Source: Intestinimonas aquisgranensis (GTDB taxonomy: Bacteria; Bacillota; Clostridia; Oscillospirales; Oscillospiraceae). From it: a DNA stretch of 6,469 nt. The translations under genes and the position numbers were made by a program. The stretch covers positions 1 through 6,469 of the forward strand of contig JAJEQY010000129.1 in the NCBI GenBank assembly GCA_020687605.1, read 5' to 3'. Positions 3,765-6,469 of this stretch are shown in pieces. Position 1 is the first letter of the stretch, and each line of letters begins with the position of its first letter. Below the pieces are notes generated by a model, which had not been told where the DNA came from, did not search any database, and saw only the letters and a list, made by a program, of their open reading frames with translations.

Positions 3765-4913
3765 GTGGAACGGGGAGAATTGACCTGGCGGGAGCGGGGC
3801 AGACTGTGGATGCGTCTGGGGGTCCGCCTGCTGCTGGCGGTGGGGATCGTGTTGGTGCTGCGTTATCTGGTCCCTCCCCTGCTGAGCCTGCTGATGCCCT
3901 TCGTGCTGGCCCTGATTACGGCCTGGCTGCTCAACCCCATGGTAAAAGCCCTCCAGCGGAGATTGGGACTGTCCCGGGGGCTGCTGTCCCTCTTTTTGAT
4001 CTTACTGGCCTTTGCCGCCGCCGGGGGCATCCTCTTTGGCCTGGGATACAGCCTGTTCAGCGAGGTGAGCACCCTCATCGACAACTGGGAGGGCTCCTGG
4101 AACGCCCTCCAGACCGGGGTGGACGCCGTGGGCGCGTGGCTGGACAAGCTGCTGGCCTATCTGCCCGGTGAGGTGGAGACCTTCGTCAACGCCAACCTGG
4201 ACCAGCTGTGGTCCGCCTTCAGCGGCTGGGTCAGCTCGGTGGTGCCCCTGGTGGGCACCTGGGCGGGCAACTTCGCCATGGGTGTGCCCTCCTTCGTGGT
4301 GGCCCTCATCGTCTTTATCATGGCGGCCTACTTCATCACCGCCGACTACCCCCACTACCGCTTCCTCATGACCGACCGCCTGCCTCCGGAGGTCCGGACC
4401 TTCGTCTCCCATATCAAGCACACGGCGCTGGGCGCCTTCGCCGGGTACGTCCGGGCGGAGGTCATCATCTCGGCGGGGGTCTTTGCCATTCTGCTGGTGG
4501 GCTTCCTGCTTATCGGCCAGCCCTACGCGGTGCTGCTGGCCCTGCTGCTGGCGGTGCTGGACTTCATCCCCATCATCGGCTCCGGCACCGTCATGGTGCC
4601 CTGGGCCTTCATCGACCTCCTCACCGGCAACTGGGTCCACGCTGTGGGACTTATGGTGGTGTGGGGCATCATCTGTGTCTTTCGCCGGGTGGCCGAGCCC
4701 AAGGCGGTGGGCAGCCAGACCGGCCTCTCCCCCATCCTCTCCCTCATCAGCATGTATGTGGGCATGCGTGTGGGGGGCGTGCTGGGGATGATCCTGGGGC
4801 CGGTGCTGTGCCTGGTGGCCATCAATGTGGCCCGCACCGGTATCTTCGACGGCCTGACCGCCGATCTGGCCCTGGCCGCCCGGGACACCGCCGCCCTACT
4901 CCGGCGGGAGTGA
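3765..4913 (+). CDS. AI-2E family (YtvI-like) polytopic membrane protein
   Basis: A 382-residue integral membrane protein of the AI-2E transporter family (PF01594), whose members include autoinducer-2 exporters, Na+/H+ antiporter-like proteins and the sporulation membrane protein YtvI. Hydrophobic segments lie at about 18-56 (two), 72-94, 172-191, 229-250, 253-275, 276-305 and 322-357, with a long soluble stretch at 95-170 between the third and fourth, as usual for the family. Family motifs: LLNPMV (55-60), ITADYP (191-196), LDFIPIIGSG (265-274), EPKAVGSQTGLSPI (311-324) and YVGMRVGGVLGMILGPV (331-347). The GTG start is chosen because AAGGA (3751-3755) lies nine bases upstream and the family N terminus begins about here. 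An ATG at 3755 is in another frame. ITADYP and the sporulating host make a YtvI-type role possible, but the substrate cannot be told. No terminator separates it from the protease gene, so read-through is possible. Confidence 0.9.
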   Translation: MERGELTWRERGRLWMRLGVRLLLAVGIVLVLRYLVPPLLSLLMPFVLALITAWLLNPMVKALQRRLGLSRGLLSLFLILLAFAAAGGILFGLGYSLFSEVSTLIDNWEGSWNALQTGVDAVGAWLDKLLAYLPGEVETFVNANLDQLWSAFSGWVSSVVPLVGTWAGNFAMGVPSFVVALIVFIMAAYFITADYPHYRFLMTDRLPPEVRTFVSHIKHTALGAFAGYVRAEVIISAGVFAILLVGFLLIGQPYAVLLALLLAVLDFIPIIGSGTVMVPWAFIDLLTGNWVHAVGLMVVWGIICVFRRVAEPKAVGSQTGLSPILSLISMYVGMRVGGVLGMILGPVLCLVAINVARTGIFDGLTADLALAARDTAALLRRE

Positions 4914-4918
4914 ACCTT

Positions 4919-4980
4919 CGTTCAAAAATGTTTCGCGGACCGTTCAAAAATCATTTCGGGAATCTTCATGAAATGGTCAC
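4919..4980. promoter_or_regulatory. Array of ~11-bp phased TTC repeats, likely response-regulator site
   Basis: CGTTCAAAAAT occurs twice exactly 22 bp apart (4919-4929 and 4941-4951). TTC triplets fall at 4921, 4932, 4943, 4955 and 4965, and a GTC at 4976, that is every 11 bp with a one-base slip at the fourth. The palindrome TTCATGAA (4965-4972) and a 7-bp inverted repeat TCGGGAA (4956-4962) / TTCCCGA (4984-4990) overlap the array. Tandem sites at 11 bp are typical of OmpR/PhoB-type regulators, which bind head to tail upstream of a weak -35. Confidence 0.5.
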
Positions 4981-4996
4981 AATTTCCCGATAGAAT
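4968..4996 (+). promoter_or_regulatory. Probable activator-dependent promoter of the htrA-like gene
   Basis: TAGAAT (4991-4996) is a good -10. The hexamer 17 bases upstream, ATGAAA (4968-4973), is a poor -35, which fits a promoter needing an activator bound at the adjoining TTC array. Predicted start is near 5003, giving a leader of about 44 bases. Confidence 0.45.
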
Positions 4997-5046
4997 AAAA
5001 CGCGAACAGAGAGAAAAGCGGAATGCTTTTAAAGGAGCGAGGTTTT

Positions 5047-6396
5047 ATGTACGAGTATAACAACGAAAACCGGCCCCAGGACCCCTGGAGCGATCCCATT
5101 GAGACCACGGGCCGTCCCGTGCATGAGGAGCCCGAGCCGCCCAAGCCCAGGAAAAAGAAGGGCGGCAAGCTGGTAGCCCTGTGCCTGGTGTGCGCCATCG
5201 TCGGCGGCATCGCCGGCGGCGCCGGTGTGGCGGCGGCCACCGGTTCCTTCTCCAAAGACCAGAGCACCATCTATGAGGGCACCCGGCCCACCACGGTGGT
5301 GGATGTCTCCAACGTCACCGGCAAGGAGCCCCTCACCGCCCCGGAGATCTACGCCACCTATGTGGGCTCCACCGTCGGTATCACCACCGAGATCGTCACC
5401 ACCAACGGCTGGGGACAGCCGGTGTCCCAGGCCGCGGCAGGCTCCGGCTTCGTCATCACCGAGGACGGCTACATTCTGACCAACTACCACGTCATTGAGG
5501 ACGCCGACAGCATCCAGGTCTCCTTTGTGGACGGCACCACCTACGACGCCACCCTGGTGGGCGGCGAGTCGGAGAACGACATCGCCGTGCTGAAGATCGA
5601 CGCCACCGGCCTCACCCCCGTCATCATCGGCGACTCCGACAACGTGAAGGTGGGCGAGCAGGTTGTGGCCATCGGCAACCCCCTGGGCGAGCTGACCTTC
5701 TCCATGACCTCCGGCATCGTCTCCGCCAAGGACCGGAGCATCACCATGGAGAACGGTGAGGTCATGAACATGATCCAGACCGATACCGCCATCAACTCCG
5801 GCAACTCCGGCGGTCCCCTCTTCGACATGTACGGCCAGGTCATCGGCATCACCTCCGCCAAGCTGTCCGGCTCCAGCTCCAGCAGCGCCACCATTGAGGG
5901 TCTGGGCTTCGCCATCCCCATCAACGACATCAAGGACATGGTCACCGACATCATGGAGAACGGCTATGTGACCGGCAAGCCCTATATGGGCATCACCGTG
6001 AGCACGGTGCCTGAGAGCATCTCCGAGCGGTACGGCATGAGCCAGGGCGCCCTGGTGGAGAGCGTGGATGAGAGCTCCTGCGCCGCCAAGGCCGGCCTGG
6101 AAAAGGGCGACATCATCACCGCCATGGACGGCAAGACGGTGATCTCCTCCGCCGAGCTGGTGGAGGCCAAGAAGAACTACAAGGCCGGGGACACCGTGAC
6201 CCTGGAGGTGGAGCGCAACGGCGAGAAGCTGGAGCTCACCCTCACCTTTGACGAGGACACCCCCGAGCGCCGGGCCGCCCAGGAGGAGGCCCAGGCCGAG
6301 CAGGAACAGCAGGAGCAGCAGAGTGAGCAGAGCTCCGGCTCCAGCTCCGGCAGCTACTTCTGGCCCTTCGGCGATCTGAGCCCCTGGTTCTATTGA
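5047..6396 (+). CDS. HtrA/DegP-type membrane-anchored serine protease with PDZ domain
   Basis: A 449-residue S1C protease and chaperone that degrades misfolded proteins outside the membrane. Order of parts: a cytosolic N terminus rich in Pro, Glu and Lys (1-40), one membrane anchor (about 41-65), a linker, a trypsin-like domain (about 100-305), a PDZ domain (about 312-400, with KPYMGITV and AGLEKGDIITAMDGK), and a Gln/Glu/Ser-rich tail (405-436) ending in an aromatic stretch. The catalytic triad is intact: His148 (TNYHVIE), Asp178 (ENDIAVLKID) and Ser254 (GNSGGPLF). Start: the ATG at 5047 has AAAGGAG (5031-5037) nine bases upstream. An in-frame ATG at 5023 lies before that site and has only a weak one of its own. 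Length and single PDZ match Firmicutes HtrA, where CssRS or related two-component systems induce it under secretion stress. The phased TTC array upstream fits such control. Confidence 0.95.
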   Translation: MYEYNNENRPQDPWSDPIETTGRPVHEEPEPPKPRKKKGGKLVALCLVCAIVGGIAGGAGVAAATGSFSKDQSTIYEGTRPTTVVDVSNVTGKEPLTAPEIYATYVGSTVGITTEIVTTNGWGQPVSQAAAGSGFVITEDGYILTNYHVIEDADSIQVSFVDGTTYDATLVGGESENDIAVLKIDATGLTPVIIGDSDNVKVGEQVVAIGNPLGELTFSMTSGIVSAKDRSITMENGEVMNMIQTDTAINSGNSGGPLFDMYGQVIGITSAKLSGSSSSSATIEGLGFAIPINDIKDMVTDIMENGYVTGKPYMGITVSTVPESISERYGMSQGALVESVDESSCAAKAGLEKGDIITAMDGKTVISSAELVEAKKNYKAGDTVTLEVERNGEKLELTLTFDEDTPERRAAQEEAQAEQEQQEQQSEQSSGSSSGSYFWPFGDLSPWFY

Positions 6397-6469
6397 TGAT
6401 CTTTTGACAGAAACGACGGCGCGGCCCCCGGGAGCCCGTCCCGGCGGCCCCCCGGGTTTTGGGGGGCGG
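6397..6469 (+). other. GC-rich hairpins after the protease gene
   Basis: Two hairpins follow the stop codon: CCGGGA (6428-6433) / TCCCGG (6439-6444) with a 5-base loop, and GCCCCCC (6447-6453) / GGGGGGC (6461-6467) with loop GGGTTTT. GGCCCCCGGG and GGCCCCCCGGG form an imperfect direct repeat (6423-6432 and 6446-6456). They probably act in termination, but no T-run follows within the window, which ends two bases after the last stem. Confidence 0.35.

Noticed and set aside
4002..4640. 212-codon minus-strand frame and 261-codon plus frame (4208-4993) inside the AI-2E gene
   Set aside because: His/Gly/Arg-rich shadow translations. The 3765-4913 frame has membrane segments and family motifs throughout.
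5023..5046. Upstream ATG for the HtrA-like protein
   Set aside because: The best Shine-Dalgarno (5031-5037) lies downstream of it and is correctly placed for the ATG at 5047.

Overview
The window looks like chromosome from a GC-rich, endospore-forming gut Clostridium relative, most likely Oscillospiraceae (the Flavonifractor/Oscillibacter kind). Three things point there: a germination protease gene (gpr), protein-family similarities typical of Firmicutes, and GC-rich coding sequence broken by short A/T-rich intergenic islands with strong vegetative-type promoters. The genus is inference; no marker in the window fixes it.

Layout. Bases 1-238 hold no gene. They carry stem-loop repeats, including a palindromic MITE/REP-like element at 65-205. 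The gene gpr (239-1150, minus) encodes the spore protease that degrades small acid-soluble spore proteins at germination. It is divergent from rpsT (1350-1613, plus, TTG start), which encodes ribosomal protein S20; the same divergent pair occurs in Bacillus. After the rpsT terminator comes a two-gene operon, a MarR-type repressor (1804-2268) and a DegV/FakB-type fatty-acid-binding protein (2284-3123), closed by a strong terminator. About 640 bases without a convincing gene follow (3124-3764), holding repeat remnants, hairpins, a candidate structured RNA and a DnaA-box-like cluster. Then come an AI-2E/YtvI-type polytopic membrane protein (3765-4913) and a membrane-anchored HtrA/DegP-type serine protease with a PDZ domain (5047-6396). 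The last 73 bases hold GC-rich hairpins only.

How the genes fit together. The best-supported new regulatory story is at marR-degV. Two perfect copies of the 13-bp palindrome TTTGAA-N-TTCAAA flank a near-consensus promoter. Their half-sites and spacing resemble the FabT boxes that control fatty-acid synthesis in streptococci, and the co-transcribed gene belongs to the fatty-acid-binding family. I infer an autoregulated, lipid-responsive pair. A second regulatory signal is an array of TTC triplets phased at about 11 bp directly upstream of the htrA-like gene. Such arrays are typical of OmpR/PhoB-type response regulators, and CssR, a regulator of that type, controls htrA in Bacillus.

The remaining genes are ordinary members of known families. 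I found no CRISPR array, tRNA, rRNA, transposase or prophage gene.
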